Assembly (NCBI RefSeq): GCF_007483665.1
Contig: NZ_VIQO01000013.1
Coordinates: 62,001-126,000, forward strand
Direction of reading: 5' to 3'
Source of the DNA: Catellatospora sichuanensis
GTDB taxonomy: Bacteria > Actinomycetota > Actinomycetes > Mycobacteriales > Micromonosporaceae
Length of the DNA stretch: 64,000 bases
A model generated the notes under the pieces. It saw nothing but the letters and a program-made list of their open reading frames with translations. It was not told the origin of the DNA and made no database searches. The translations under genes and the position numbers were made by a program. Below are positions 8,529 through 17,810 of the stretch, in pieces. Numbering within the stretch: position 1 is the first letter of the stretch; every line of letters begins with the position of its first letter.

Positions 8529-11500
8529 TCATCGCAGGCCGTAGGCCCGGATGATCTCGTGCTTCACGCTGAACCCGGCGTCGGTCGCCGCGCTGCCGCG
8601 GATCGACAGGAAGCCGCCGGACTTGCCGGTCGCCTTGAACGAACCCGTCCAGTAACCGTCGGCACCCTTGGTCAGGTTGACCTTCTTCCAGGTCTTGCCG
8701 TCGTCGGAGGAGACGTCCAGGGTCACCGTGGTGACCTTGCCCGGCACGGTGCCCAGGTCCATCGACACCGGGTGCAGGCGGATCTGCTGCTGATCGCCGG
8801 CCTTCACGTCACCGTGCAGGTCGGTCTCCAGCAGGTAGTCCATGTTCAGCACCGAGAACGGCTGGAAGTAATCCGAGTCGACGGTGTCGGACATGAACGT
8901 CCACTCGCTGTGCGTACGGGTCGACAGCCGGAACTGCTCGCCCGGCCGCTCCACGTCCAGCACGGCGCGGTAGGGCAGGTTGCCCGCGGGCACCTCTTTC
9001 CACTGCATGTCCGCGCTGTAGGCGTTGTCGTGGATCAGCGTGTCGCCCTGGAACACCTGCAGGTGGCTCGGCACCTCGCCCCACGGCAGGTAACCGCCCA
9101 GCCGCATGGTGTCGCTCTGCGAGCTCCATGCCTGCACGTTCCAGGTCATGTAGTTCTGCGCACGCGAGTTGTAGACACCGAACGAGTCGCTGAACCCGGG
9201 CCGGGTCGCCGGGGCGAACCAGTCCGTGCGGGTGGTGCTGCCCTTGGCGAACGTGTTGACACCGGACACCATCTCCCACGGCAGCGGGCTGCCGAGGTAC
9301 TGCCCGTGCGACTCGACCCAGACCTGGCCCGGGGTCACCCACTCGGTGCGGGTGCCCGGGTGCCACTCGCGCTCGTGGAAGCCGAGCGACGGGCTGAGGG
9401 TGAGGTCGTAGCGGTAGCCCGAGCCGTCGGCCGGCTCACCGGCGTTGAACCACCGGGCGTCGATCTTGGCGAGGTCCCGCTGGCTCGGCTGGTAGACCAG
9501 CGGCTTGTCCGGCACCTGGCCGGGGTAGTCGCGGGCCAGGTCGTAGACGAACGGGGTGTATTCCACGCGCTTGGCGGTGAAGGTGAACAGGCCCAGCTTC
9601 GCCATGTTGATCAGAACCTTGCCCAGGTCCCGGTGCACCGAGGTGACCGGAACGGTGGACTCGCCGACGTACTCCAGCAGGGTGCCGGGGCGGTCGTTGA
9701 CGATGACGACGGCCTTGGCGCCGTCGGCGATCGCGTTGGCGACGCGCTCGGCCGCGGTGACCTCGTCACTGCGCTCCACCACGGCGATCTTGCCCTTGGC
9801 CTTGACCTTCGCGAAGTCGGCCACGGAGCCCTTGCCGGCGTAGACGGCGTCCAGGCGGTCCGTGGCGGTGTCGAGCTTCGAGCCGGCCTGCACGAACGTC
9901 GGGAAGTCGATCAGACCACCGAGCGCGCTCAGGCTGAACATCGGCTCGCCCTTGCGCCAGCGCGTGGTCAGCACGAACTCGCCCTTGGTCATCGGCTCGG
10001 TCGGCGAGACGTACAGGTCGTCGTAGGCCGGCGGGACCTGGAACGCGCTGCGCACGTCGAACCAGGAGTCCATGCCCGTGAAGTGGACGTTGAAGTCCAC
10101 CTTGCGCTGCCGGTCCTCGGTGCGCTGCGGCGCGTCGGTCTGCAGCAGGCGCGCCTTGCTGGCGTCCAGCACCACGTCGGCGGGGCCGTTGCTGAGCACC
10201 GTCTCCGGGTCGACCAGCGTGGCGACGCCGGTGCGGTCCGGCTTCTCGCCGGGAACGTCCAGGTACGACGTGGTGGTGTACGTGCCGGCGGGCACCCGCA
10301 GCGTGGCCGAACCCTCGACGTACAGCGTGTAGGGCCACTGGTCACCGGCCATGGCGACGCCGACGTAGCCGGAAGCCGGCTTGCCGTCGCGGCCGATCAG
10401 CTTGATGTTCAGGTCGTAGCGCTCGTCCTCCTTGATCAGCGCGACCGAGGTGCGGGTCACCGGCTGGCCGGTGGTCGCGTCGGTGCCGATCACGTAGCCG
10501 ACGTGCCGGACTCCGGCGGCGGCGGCCTGCGGGTCGCCGGTGACCGGGACGGTCGCCTTCGCGCCCGCCGGAATGGTCACCGAGGAGGCGCCGAGGGTGA
10601 ACGGGCCGCCCGCGTTGGTCAGCGCCAGGTTCAGCGTGACGTCGACGGCGCCGGTGTTGGTGAAGGTCAGGTCCTTCGTGACCGCGACGTCGCTCGCCTC
10701 GTGCGGCCAGGTGTAGTTGCCGTAGAACAGCGAACCGGTGCCACGGACCGCGGTCTTCACGGCGGTGGCCACGTCGAGGCGGCCGGTGCCGACCTCGTAC
10801 GGCGAGTAGTAGTCGGCCAGGCCCTTCGCGCTGCTCATCAGGTGTTCCTTGAGCATCGCGCCGGTCCAGTCCGGGTGCTGCTGGGCCAGGATCGCCGCCG
10901 CGCCCGCCACGTGCGGGGTGGCCATCGAGGTGCCGCTGATGGTGCGGTAGAGGCCCTCGGCACCGTCGGTCATCTGCTGCGAGCGGGCCGCGGTGATGTC
11001 CACACCGGGCGCCGCGATGTCCGGCTTCATGCCGCCGGAGTACGCCAGCGGGCCGGTGCTGGAGAAGTACGCGAGCTGGTCCGACTTGTCCGTGGCGGCC
11101 ACGGTCAGTGCCGAGGCGGCCGCGCCCGGGGTGGAGATGCTCTCCGGGCCCGCGTTGCCGGCGGCGATGACGAACAGGGCGCCGTACTGCGCGGACAGCG
11201 CGTCGACCGCCTGCGACATCGGGTCGCTGCCGTCGGTCGGGTAGGTGTCGCCGAGGCTCATGCTGACGATGTCGGCGCCCTGCTGGACGGCCCACTCCAT
11301 GCCCGCGATGATCCACGAGTCGTAGCCGTAGCCCTCGGTACCGCCGAGCACCTTGCCGACGATCATGTCGGCGTCGGGGGCGACGCCCTTCAGCTCACCG
11401 CCGGAGGCGGCGCCGGTGCCGACGATCGTCGAGACGACGTGGGTGCCGTGCCCGTTGACGTCGTCGGTCGCCGACTCGTCCGGCACGAAGCTGGCCGTGG

Positions 11501-12287
11501 CATCGATGACCCCGGCGAGGTCGGGGTGGCTGATGTCGACGCCGGTGTCGAGCACGGCGACCTTGGCGCCCTTGCCCGTGTATCCGGCCGCCCAGGCCTC
11601 GGGCGCGCCGATCAGCGGCACGCTCTCCTTGAGGTTGACCTCGACGCGGCCGTCGAGCCACAGCTTGGCCACGCCCTCGCCCAGCGTCGTGCTGCCCCGG
11701 CCCGTCGTGCTGCCCTGTGGCGCGACGGTGGTCCAGAACGAGCGGGCCTGCTTCTTGTCGGCGGTCAGCGCCGCGCCGCGGATGCCCTTGAGCTTGCGGG
11801 TCAGCTTGCTGCCGCGGGGAGCCTTCGGCTCGGCGACCGCACGCGACTGCGCCGCCGTGTACGTCGCGATCAGCGGCACGCCCGACGACTTCGCGTCGTC
11901 GTAACCCATCTCGATCAGGTCGGTGACGTTGAACAGCCGCCGGTCGAGCTTGTTCGCGTGGAGCAGCGACGCCGCCTCGTCCGGGATGACGTACAGGTCA
12001 CCCTTGATCTCCTGCAGCTTCACGCCGCCGACCGCGTGGGCGGGCCGGTCGACATCGGCGATCTGCTTGCCGTCGGCCATCGTGGTGACCGTGACGACGT
12101 CGCCGGTGACCAGCGTGACCTTGTGGGTCGCCGTCGGCTTGGCGGATGTGGTGGGTTTGCTCGGCGCGGCGACCGCGGGTGCCTGCAGGACGGCGATACC
12201 CGCCGCCAGCAGCGGTGCCGCGGTGGCCGCTGAAATCAGCTGCCAGCGCCTGCGCCGAAAGCGGGAAGGCTGTGAGGGGGAGAACAT
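8529..12287 (-). CDS. Secreted subtilisin-like serine protease (S8 family, with PA domain)
   Basis: 1252-residue exported endopeptidase. A signal peptide spans about residues 1-40 (arginine-rich start, hydrophobic core, cleavage near APAVAAPS). A propeptide follows to about residue 200. The catalytic triad is plain: Asp247 in VAVLDTGVDISHPDL, His280 in NGHGTHVVST and Ser454 in SGTSMATPHVAGAAAIL. Downstream is a fibronectin-like region. A protease-associated (PA) segment follows around 820-860 (VANAIADGAKAVVIVNDRPG), and then a long C-terminal beta-rich part of unknown role. It is much larger than a minimal subtilase but typical of the Streptomyces/Micromonospora S8 class. It is divergent from the SARP regulator; the 247-bp space holds a 36-bp palindrome (12331-12366) that may control one or both. 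Confidence 0.95.
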   Translation of the reverse strand: MFSPSQPSRFRRRRWQLISAATAAPLLAAGIAVLQAPAVAAPSKPTTSAKPTATHKVTLVTGDVVTVTTMADGKQIADVDRPAHAVGGVKLQEIKGDLYVIPDEAASLLHANKLDRRLFNVTDLIEMGYDDAKSSGVPLIATYTAAQSRAVAEPKAPRGSKLTRKLKGIRGAALTADKKQARSFWTTVAPQGSTTGRGSTTLGEGVAKLWLDGRVEVNLKESVPLIGAPEAWAAGYTGKGAKVAVLDTGVDISHPDLAGVIDATASFVPDESATDDVNGHGTHVVSTIVGTGAASGGELKGVAPDADMIVGKVLGGTEGYGYDSWIIAGMEWAVQQGADIVSMSLGDTYPTDGSDPMSQAVDALSAQYGALFVIAAGNAGPESISTPGAAASALTVAATDKSDQLAYFSSTGPLAYSGGMKPDIAAPGVDITAARSQQMTDGAEGLYRTISGTSMATPHVAGAAAILAQQHPDWTGAMLKEHLMSSAKGLADYYSPYEVGTGRLDVATAVKTAVRGTGSLFYGNYTWPHEASDVAVTKDLTFTNTGAVDVTLNLALTNAGGPFTLGASSVTIPAGAKATVPVTGDPQAAAAGVRHVGYVIGTDATTGQPVTRTSVALIKEDERYDLNIKLIGRDGKPASGYVGVAMAGDQWPYTLYVEGSATLRVPAGTYTTTSYLDVPGEKPDRTGVATLVDPETVLSNGPADVVLDASKARLLQTDAPQRTEDRQRKVDFNVHFTGMDSWFDVRSAFQVPPAYDDLYVSPTEPMTKGEFVLTTRWRKGEPMFSLSALGGLIDFPTFVQAGSKLDTATDRLDAVYAGKGSVADFAKVKAKGKIAVVERSDEVTAAERVANAIADGAKAVVIVNDRPGTLLEYVGESTVPVTSVHRDLGKVLINMAKLGLFTFTAKRVEYTPFVYDLARDYPGQVPDKPLVYQPSQRDLAKIDARWFNAGEPADGSGYRYDLTLSPSLGFHEREWHPGTRTEWVTPGQVWVESHGQYLGSPLPWEMVSGVNTFAKGSTTRTDWFAPATRPGFSDSFGVYNSRAQNYMTWNVQAWSSQSDTMRLGGYLPWGEVPSHLQVFQGDTLIHDNAYSADMQWKEVPAGNLPYRAVLDVERPGEQFRLSTRTHSEWTFMSDTVDSDYFQPFSVLNMDYLLETDLHGDVKAGDQQQIRLHPVSMDLGTVPGKVTTVTLDVSSDDGKTWKKVNLTKGADGYWTGSFKATGKSGGFLSIRGSAATDAGFSVKHEIIRAYGLR

Positions 12288-12330
12288 GACAACGGTCTAC
12301 CGGCCCGTTGTTACGGAGTGAATAGATGGC

Positions 12331-12366
12331 GTTGGCGGGGTTACGCCATGGCGAAACTCCGCCAAC
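12331..12366. promoter_or_regulatory. 36-bp near-perfect palindrome between subtilase and SARP genes
   Basis: Each 18-nt arm matches the reverse complement of the other at 16 of 18 positions. The outer arms are GTTGGCGG (12331-12338) and CCGCCAAC (12359-12366), and the centre is CGCCATGGCG (12344-12353). It lies 43 bp from the subtilase start and 168 bp from the SARP start. Size and symmetry suggest an operator for a dimeric or tetrameric regulator, but a cruciform or RNA hairpin is not excluded. Confidence 0.6.
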
Positions 12367-12534
12367 CCGCAGGTGGGACCGGTGCTCGCGAAGCCCCGCC
12401 GGGTGAACTTGGACAAATTGGTCAGCTGCTCCGTGCGCTAGCCTCTGACCTGCGATGTCGCGCCGGGCTGTGGTCCGCAGCCCCGGTCCGGCCGTACCCT
12501 GGAACGATCTAGTAGCGCGGCGGAGGAGTGCGAG

Positions 12535-15500
12535 GTGGAGTTCCGGTTGCTCGGACCCGTCTCGGCGTACGCCGGCGACGAGTCGGTGCCGCTCGGCGGC
12601 GCGAAACCGAAGGCGCTGCTCGCCGCCCTGCTCCTGGAGCACGGCCGGGTGGTGTCCGCCAACCGGCTGGTGGACGTCCTGTGGGACGACGACCCGCCGG
12701 ACACCGCCCGCGCGCTGATCCAGACGTACGTCTCCACGCTGCGCCGCACGTTCGCCAGACACGGCGCCGGTGACCTCATCGCGACCGCGGCCCCCGGCTA
12801 CGTGATCCGGATCGAGCCGGAGTCCCTCGACGTCGAGCTGTTCACCCGGCTGCTGGCGCAGGGGCGGGCCGCGGCGGCCGCCGGTGACCAGCCCGCCGCC
12901 GCGGAGCTGCTGCGCGCGGCGGACCTGCTCTGGCAGGGCCCGGCGCTGTCCGGCCTGGACGCCACCGAGCTCACCGTGCATGCGTCCCGCCTGGACGAGC
13001 TGCGGGCCACGGCCGTCGAGGAGCGCATCGCCGCGGAGATCGCCGCCGGCCAGTGGGGAGACCTGGTCGCCGAGCTGACCGTCCTGGTAGGCCACCGGCC
13101 GACGAACGAGCGCCTGCGTGGACAGCTGATGACCGTGCTGTACCGGCTGGGCCGCCAGGCCGAGGCGCTGGCCTGCTACCGCGAGGGCCGCGACGTGCTC
13201 ATCGGCGAGCTGGGCGTGGAGCCCGGCCCCGAGCTCAACGCGCTGCACCATGCGATCCTGCGCGGCGAGACCGAGCAGCTGGCCGTCGCCTCGCACGCGC
13301 CGGAGCTGGCCGGACCGGGCACGGTGCACCCGGTGCCGGCCCAGCTGCCGCCGGTGCCGGCCGACTTCACCGGCCGCGCCGCCGAGATCGAGGCGCTGGC
13401 GCAGGCCCTGCTGCCCGCGGGCGGCGCCCCGGCCGTGCAGGTCATCGCCGGCTCGGGTGGCACCGGCAAGTCCACCCTGGCCACCGCGGTGGCGCACCGG
13501 CTGGCCGAGCATTTCCCGGACGGCCAGCTCTACGCGGAGTTGCGCGGCATGAGCGACGCCCCGGCCGAGCCGGGCGAGGTGCTGTCCCGGTTCCTGCGCG
13601 CGCTCGGCGTCGAGCAGGCCCAGCTGCCGGAGGGCCTCGGCGAGCGGGCCGACCTCTACCGCTCGCTGCTCGCACAGCGCCGCATGCTGCTGGTGCTCGA
13701 CGACGCCGCTTCGGAGCAGCAGGTGCGGCCGCTGCTGCCGGGCCGGGCCGGCAACGCGGTCGTGATCACCAGCCGCGACCGCCTGGCCGGGCTGTCCGGA
13801 ACCACCCTGACCGACCTGCGTGTGCTGGAGCCCGACGAGGCGCTGCTGCTGCTGCGGCGGCTCGCCGGGGACGAGCGGGTCGACGAGGACGTCGACGCGG
13901 CCCAGCGGATCGTCGAGTACTGCGGCAACCTGCCGCTGGCGCTGCGCATCGTCAGCGCACGGCTGGCCGGGCGGCGGGCGCTGCCGCTCAAGCCGCTGGC
14001 CGACCGGCTGGCCGACGAGAGCCGCCGGCTCAACCACCTCTCCGCCGGCGATGTGGGCGTACGCAGCAGCATCGAGCTGAGCTACCGCGCGCTGGACCCC
14101 GACTGCCGCACCACGCTGCGCCGGCTGGGCTGGTTCGGCGTGCCCGACTTCTCGCCGTGGGTGGTGTCCTGGCTCGTCGAGACCTCGCCGGCCGAGGCCG
14201 AGGAGCTGGTCGAGCAGCTCGTCGACGCGCAACTGGTGGAGTTCGTCGGCGTGGACCGGATGGGCGGGCTGCGCTACCGGCTGCACGACCTGATCCGGCT
14301 CTACGCCCGGGAGTGCGCCGCGCTGGAGGAGCCCGCCCAGGACCTGGCCGCCGCGGTGGCCCGGGCGCTGCGCGGCTGGCTGGCCCTGATCCACCGCGCC
14401 GCGGTCGACTCACCGCCGGCCGAGATCCGGTGGCGGCGGCCGTTCAGCCCGCACGACGTGGCGGAGGAGCTGACCGCGCTGGTCATCGCCGACCCCTGGG
14501 ACTGGTTCGAGGCGGAGCAGTCCGCGCTGGCCTCCGGGGTGGAGCGGGCGCTGGCGCTCGGCCTGCACGACCTGGTCTTCGAGTTCGCGTCGGCCCGCAA
14601 CGCGTCGGCGTTCATGGGCGCGAACCGGTTCGCGGCGCGGACCCGGGTGATCGAGGCGGCGCTGACCGCGGCCCGGCGCGCCGGCAAGCCGCACGACGAG
14701 GCGGTGATCCTCACCGAGCTGGGGCAGCTGCGCTACGACCAGGACCACTACACCGAGGCACGGCGCCAGTTCCGGGCCGCGCTGAGCCTGTTCCGCGAGC
14801 TGAACGACGTCCCCGGCCAGGCCACCGCGCTGGCCGGGCTGGGCATCGCCTGCCGCGAGCCGGGCCGCTTCGCCGAGGGCGTGCACTTCCTCGACCAGGC
14901 CGCGGCGCTGCTGCACGAGGCCCGTGACGACATCGGCATCGGCTACTCCCGGCGCATCGCCGGCTCGGTGCGCCTGGAGCTGGGCGACTACGACGGGGCG
15001 CTGGCCGACCTGACCGAGTCGCTGGCCGCGTACCGGCGGGCGGGCAGCCGGCTCGGCGAGGGGCACACGCTGCGCACGCTCGGTCTCTACCACCGGGCCA
15101 GGGACGAGTGGGCGGCCGCCGAACGGCGCTGCGCCGAGTCCGCCGAGATCTTCCACGAACTCGGCGACGAACTGATGGAGGCGTACGCGGTGCGCGCGCT
15201 GGCCAAAACGCGAATGCGCCGGGGGCACCACGGCGAGGCGCTGCCCCGGCTCGAGTGGGCGCTGTCGGTCAGCCACACCATGGGCGACCGCTGGGGCCAG
15301 GGCGCGACGCTGCGCGTGCTGGGCCAGCTCCATCTCGCCGAGCACCGGCTCGACCTGGCCGAGGCCTGCTTCGACGCCGCGCACGACATCTGGCAGTCCA
15401 TGGACGTGCCGGTCTGGCAGGCCCGCCTGGACCTGGACCGGTCCCGGCTGCTGGCGGCCCGCGGCGACACGGCAGGGGCACAGACGGCGCGGGCGCATGC

Positions 15501-15561
15501 CCGGCGGGTCTTCCACGACCACGGCGCCCGCGAGATCCGCGAACTCGACGGCGACCGCTGA
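12535..15561 (+). CDS. SARP family regulator with NB-ARC and TPR domains (AfsR-like)
   Basis: 1008-residue large SARP. Residues 1-90 form an OmpR-type winged helix (MEFRLLGPVSAYAGDESVPL, and ALIQTYVSTLRRTFA). Residues 95-245 form the bacterial transcriptional activation domain, ending in LGVEPGPELNALHHAIL. An STAND/NB-ARC ATPase follows, with P-loop IAGSGGTGKSTLATAV at about 303 and a Walker B MLLVLDDAA. From ~690 to the end are tetratricopeptide repeats (for example LGLYHRARDEWAAAERR). Members usually activate secondary-metabolite or secreted-enzyme genes. No biosynthetic cluster is visible here, so the adjacent divergent subtilase is the nearest candidate target (inference). The GTG start at 12535 follows GGAGGAG. 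Transcription probably ends at the hairpin 15648-15679. Confidence 0.92.
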   Translation: MEFRLLGPVSAYAGDESVPLGGAKPKALLAALLLEHGRVVSANRLVDVLWDDDPPDTARALIQTYVSTLRRTFARHGAGDLIATAAPGYVIRIEPESLDVELFTRLLAQGRAAAAAGDQPAAAELLRAADLLWQGPALSGLDATELTVHASRLDELRATAVEERIAAEIAAGQWGDLVAELTVLVGHRPTNERLRGQLMTVLYRLGRQAEALACYREGRDVLIGELGVEPGPELNALHHAILRGETEQLAVASHAPELAGPGTVHPVPAQLPPVPADFTGRAAEIEALAQALLPAGGAPAVQVIAGSGGTGKSTLATAVAHRLAEHFPDGQLYAELRGMSDAPAEPGEVLSRFLRALGVEQAQLPEGLGERADLYRSLLAQRRMLLVLDDAASEQQVRPLLPGRAGNAVVITSRDRLAGLSGTTLTDLRVLEPDEALLLLRRLAGDERVDEDVDAAQRIVEYCGNLPLALRIVSARLAGRRALPLKPLADRLADESRRLNHLSAGDVGVRSSIELSYRALDPDCRTTLRRLGWFGVPDFSPWVVSWLVETSPAEAEELVEQLVDAQLVEFVGVDRMGGLRYRLHDLIRLYARECAALEEPAQDLAAAVARALRGWLALIHRAAVDSPPAEIRWRRPFSPHDVAEELTALVIADPWDWFEAEQSALASGVERALALGLHDLVFEFASARNASAFMGANRFAARTRVIEAALTAARRAGKPHDEAVILTELGQLRYDQDHYTEARRQFRAALSLFRELNDVPGQATALAGLGIACREPGRFAEGVHFLDQAAALLHEARDDIGIGYSRRIAGSVRLELGDYDGALADLTESLAAYRRAGSRLGEGHTLRTLGLYHRARDEWAAAERRCAESAEIFHELGDELMEAYAVRALAKTRMRRGHHGEALPRLEWALSVSHTMGDRWGQGATLRVLGQLHLAEHRLDLAEACFDAAHDIWQSMDVPVWQARLDLDRSRLLAARGDTAGAQTARAHARRVFHDHGAREIRELDGDR

Positions 15562-15647
15562 CGCGTCCGCGGTCACGGGCGGGCACGACGGCCGTCTATT
15601 ACAGAAAAGTTCCAGCGCCACCTGCGAATGTCACTCCTGTCGGAGGT

Positions 15648-15679
15648 ACGGGTGGCTCGGCACGGGGCGAGCCACCCGT
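15648..15679 (+). terminator. Terminator-like hairpin after the SARP gene
   Basis: Perfect 12-bp stem ACGGGTGGCTCG (15648-15659) and CGAGCCACCCGT (15668-15679) with an 8-nt loop, about 87 bp past the SARP stop and 80 bp before the VanX-like start. Confidence 0.65.
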
Positions 15680-15759
15680 CCCGGCGTTCATCGCGACCGG
15701 GCAGGTGGGGGACCCCTCGGGCGTGCACCGGGGGACGGGCCTGCGCGGGGAGGGATGTC

Positions 15760-16431
15760 ATGGCGGAGATGGTGCTCCTGTCGGACACGGCGGTCGTGGA
15801 GACGCCGGTGGCCGAGTGCGACGAGTGCCTCGTCGATCTGCGTACCGTCGGCGCGCTGAGGCTCGATCCGCGCCTGGCCGACGGCGACGGGGCCTTCGCC
15901 CACGTGCGCCTGAGCGTTGTCGACCGGCTGGTCACCGCGCAGACGCTGCTGCCCGCCGGGATGCGGCTGCTGATCGTCGAGTGCTACCGCCCGCTCACCC
16001 TGCAGCAGGACTACTTCGACTCCCACAAGCAGCGGCTGCGGGTCATCCAGCCCGGCCACGACGAGGCCTGGTATCACCGCCGGGCCAGCCGCTACATCTC
16101 CCCGCCCGAGGTCGCCCCGCACGTCGCGGGCGCGGCGGTGGACCTGACGCTGTGCACCGCCGACGGCACCGAGCTGTGGATGGGCACGCAGGTCAACGAC
16201 ACCGACAGCGAAGCCTGCCACACCGACTCCGCGAACGTCTCGGCCGAGGCCGCCCGCAACCGGCGCTACCTGTGCGACGCGCTGACCTCGGTCGGCATGG
16301 TGAACTACCCGACCGAGTGGTGGCACTGGTCCTACGGCGACCGGTACTGGGCGCACGTCACCGGCGCGCCGGTGGCCCGCTACGGCCCGGTGAAGTCGCT
16401 GCCCGTCCCGACCGTCGCCGCCCCGGCCTGA
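15760..16431 (+). CDS. VanX-like D-alanyl-D-alanine dipeptidase (M15D family)
   Basis: Zinc dipeptidase family that hydrolyses D-Ala-D-Ala, used in peptidoglycan turnover or, in van clusters, glycopeptide resistance. The M15D signature is visible: PHVAGAAVDLTL (zinc-binding His and Asp) and the C-terminal EWWHWSYGDRYWA (catalytic Glu and zinc His). The substrate-site Arg is in VECYRPLTLQQ. The protein has 223 residues, close to VanX (about 200), and no signal peptide, so it is cytoplasmic. ATG 15760 is chosen over the longer frame because GGGGAGGG precedes it and upstream codons look non-coding. There is no vanH or vanA next to it, so a resistance role is not supported. Its 3' end overlaps the convergent gene (ending 16380) by 52 bp. 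Confidence 0.85.
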   Translation: MAEMVLLSDTAVVETPVAECDECLVDLRTVGALRLDPRLADGDGAFAHVRLSVVDRLVTAQTLLPAGMRLLIVECYRPLTLQQDYFDSHKQRLRVIQPGHDEAWYHRRASRYISPPEVAPHVAGAAVDLTLCTADGTELWMGTQVNDTDSEACHTDSANVSAEAARNRRYLCDALTSVGMVNYPTEWWHWSYGDRYWAHVTGAPVARYGPVKSLPVPTVAAPA

Positions 16432-17255
16432 TCCGGCGCCCGCTCGATCGCAGCCTGATCCGCCTCGCTTCGGTCCTGCACGCCCGTGGCGGGCTCGCCC
16501 CGGCCCGGCCTTTCCGTGGTCGGTACGGCCAGCTCAGGCAGGACCTGGCCGGTGTCCAGCTGGCCAGGAGCCACGGCGGCCGGGCGCATCCGCGGTGATC
16601 GGACCGTCCGTGCCGGACGCGGTTCGGCCTGCTCCGCAGCGTTCGCCTCGTCGCCGCTCTCCTCGCCGACCGGCTGGTCGCCGGGCCACGCCCCCAGCGG
16701 GGCCATGGCCGGGCGCTCGCCGAGCAGCTCGCCGAGCCGGGCCACCCGGCGCCGCCCCGCGACCCGCAACACCGGCCCCCGGCCCAGCTCGGCCATGCAG
16801 GCCAGCGCCGTGAAGGCGCGCAGCGCCGGGGCCGCGCAGTGCTCGTCGTTGCCGCCCAGCCGCAGCACCGCGCCGTCGCCCTCCGGATCGACCGAACCCG
16901 CCGCCGCGAACCACAACCGCAGCCGCGCGCCGTCCAGCGCGAATCCGGCCGGCGGGCGCTTGCCCGAGCCCCGCAGCCACGCCTCGGCCAGCGGCGCCAG
17001 CATCCCGGTATAGGCGGTGCGCACCCCGAAGTGCCCGTCGATCGCGGCCGGCTCCCAGCTCGTCTCCAGCCCTCGCGCGGTGAACTCGGCGGCCAGCGCG
17101 TGCACCCGCCAGGCCGCGTCGACGACCACCGACACCCGTGCCGTGCCGCCCATCCGCGTCACCTGGCCCGGCCCGATGAGCAGGCCCGCGAGGTCGTACG
17201 CCGAGGGGCGGGCCGACTCGGCGGAGAACATGGCGAGCTGCCGGTTCAGAGACAC
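16380..17255 (-). CDS. Conserved protein of unknown function, coupled to upstream lipoprotein gene
   Basis: 291-residue predicted cytoplasmic protein that I do not recognise. Residues 1-180 look like a folded domain (FSAESARPSAYDLAGLLIGP, VSVVVDAAWRVHALAAEF, AALRLGGNDEH-like strands). The last ~90 residues are low-complexity, rich in Glu/Pro/Ala, probably disordered. The GTG start at 17255 lies 10 nt inside the end of the lipoprotein gene, indicating translational coupling; ATG 17231 is an alternative without a ribosome binding site. The mention of replacement-type motifs (helix-turn-helix, P-loop, membrane segments) would be unfounded: none is visible. The stop overlaps the 3' end of the convergent VanX-like gene by 52 bp. 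Confidence 0.65.
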   Translation of the reverse strand: MSLNRQLAMFSAESARPSAYDLAGLLIGPGQVTRMGGTARVSVVVDAAWRVHALAAEFTARGLETSWEPAAIDGHFGVRTAYTGMLAPLAEAWLRGSGKRPPAGFALDGARLRLWFAAAGSVDPEGDGAVLRLGGNDEHCAAPALRAFTALACMAELGRGPVLRVAGRRRVARLGELLGERPAMAPLGAWPGDQPVGEESGDEANAAEQAEPRPARTVRSPRMRPAAVAPGQLDTGQVLPELAVPTTERPGRGEPATGVQDRSEADQAAIERAPDQAGAATVGTGSDFTGP

Positions 17256-17779
17256 TCCGGCACCTCGCCGAAGGCCTGCTGCAGCTCGGTGGAGCGCAGC
17301 TCGCTGGTGTCCAGGGCGCTGGCGTCGTACTCCCGCTGCAGGGTCGTCATGACCGAGCTGACGCTGCTGTAGAAGGCGGACGCGTCGTCGGTGGACAGTG
17401 CGCGCATCGCCTCGCCGGCCCGGCCGTAGGCGTCGCGCACCTTCGCCAGCGACCCGGTGACCCCGTCGGCGATGGCGTCCCCGTCGTCCACCTCGGGCAC
17501 CCCGGCGTCGGCGATGCGGCCGCGCGCCTTCTCGCTGGCGTCCCGAGCCCCTTCCAGCATGCGGACCAGGTTCTCCTTGGCCTGCTGGGGCGTGGTCGAG
17601 GTGGGCGTCTGCTGCTGCGCGCGCGTCGTCAACGTGGCGATCTCCTCCCGCCACGGGTTGAGCGCCGAACACACCGAAGCCGCCCACACCCTGGGCGGCG
17701 GCCCGTCGGCGACACACCCACCCGACACCGCCACCACCACAACCAGCAGCGGCAAGAAACCAGCGCGGGGCCTACGCAT
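17246..17779 (-). CDS. Predicted lipoprotein
   Basis: 177-residue exported lipoprotein. The signal peptide runs MRRPRAGFLPLLVVVVAVSG to a lipobox VSGGC with the lipidated Cys at about 22. The mature part is mostly helical (for example QQAKENLVRMLEGARDASEK and SSVSSVMTTLQREYDASAL) with a cysteine pair, one near the start (VCSALNPW) and one three residues from the end (VPECL). Similar lipoproteins with 'W...C..L.PW' openings are widespread in actinobacteria, without known function. ATG 17779 is chosen because the extended frame upstream is not signal-like. It is the first gene of a two-gene unit with the unknown 291-residue protein. Confidence 0.78.
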   Translation of the reverse strand: MRRPRAGFLPLLVVVVAVSGGCVADGPPPRVWAASVCSALNPWREEIATLTTRAQQQTPTSTTPQQAKENLVRMLEGARDASEKARGRIADAGVPEVDDGDAIADGVTGSLAKVRDAYGRAGEAMRALSTDDASAFYSSVSSVMTTLQREYDASALDTSELRSTELQQAFGEVPECL

Positions 17780-17810
17780 GATGTGCAGCCTAGCGCCGCC
17801 CCCGACCGCC

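Noticed and set aside
8559-12233. 1224-codon plus-strand frame opposite the subtilase
   Set aside because: Antisense shadow of a clear S8 protease; no start signal or motif.
12289-12311. Short inverted repeat ACAACG/CGTTGT next to the subtilase start
   Set aside because: Only 6-bp arms over an 11-bp spacer; may be chance. The 36-bp palindrome at 12331 is far stronger.
15760-16431. Vancomycin-resistance cluster
   Set aside because: Only the VanX-like dipeptidase is present; no vanH, vanA or vanRS lies nearby, so a resistance call is not supported.
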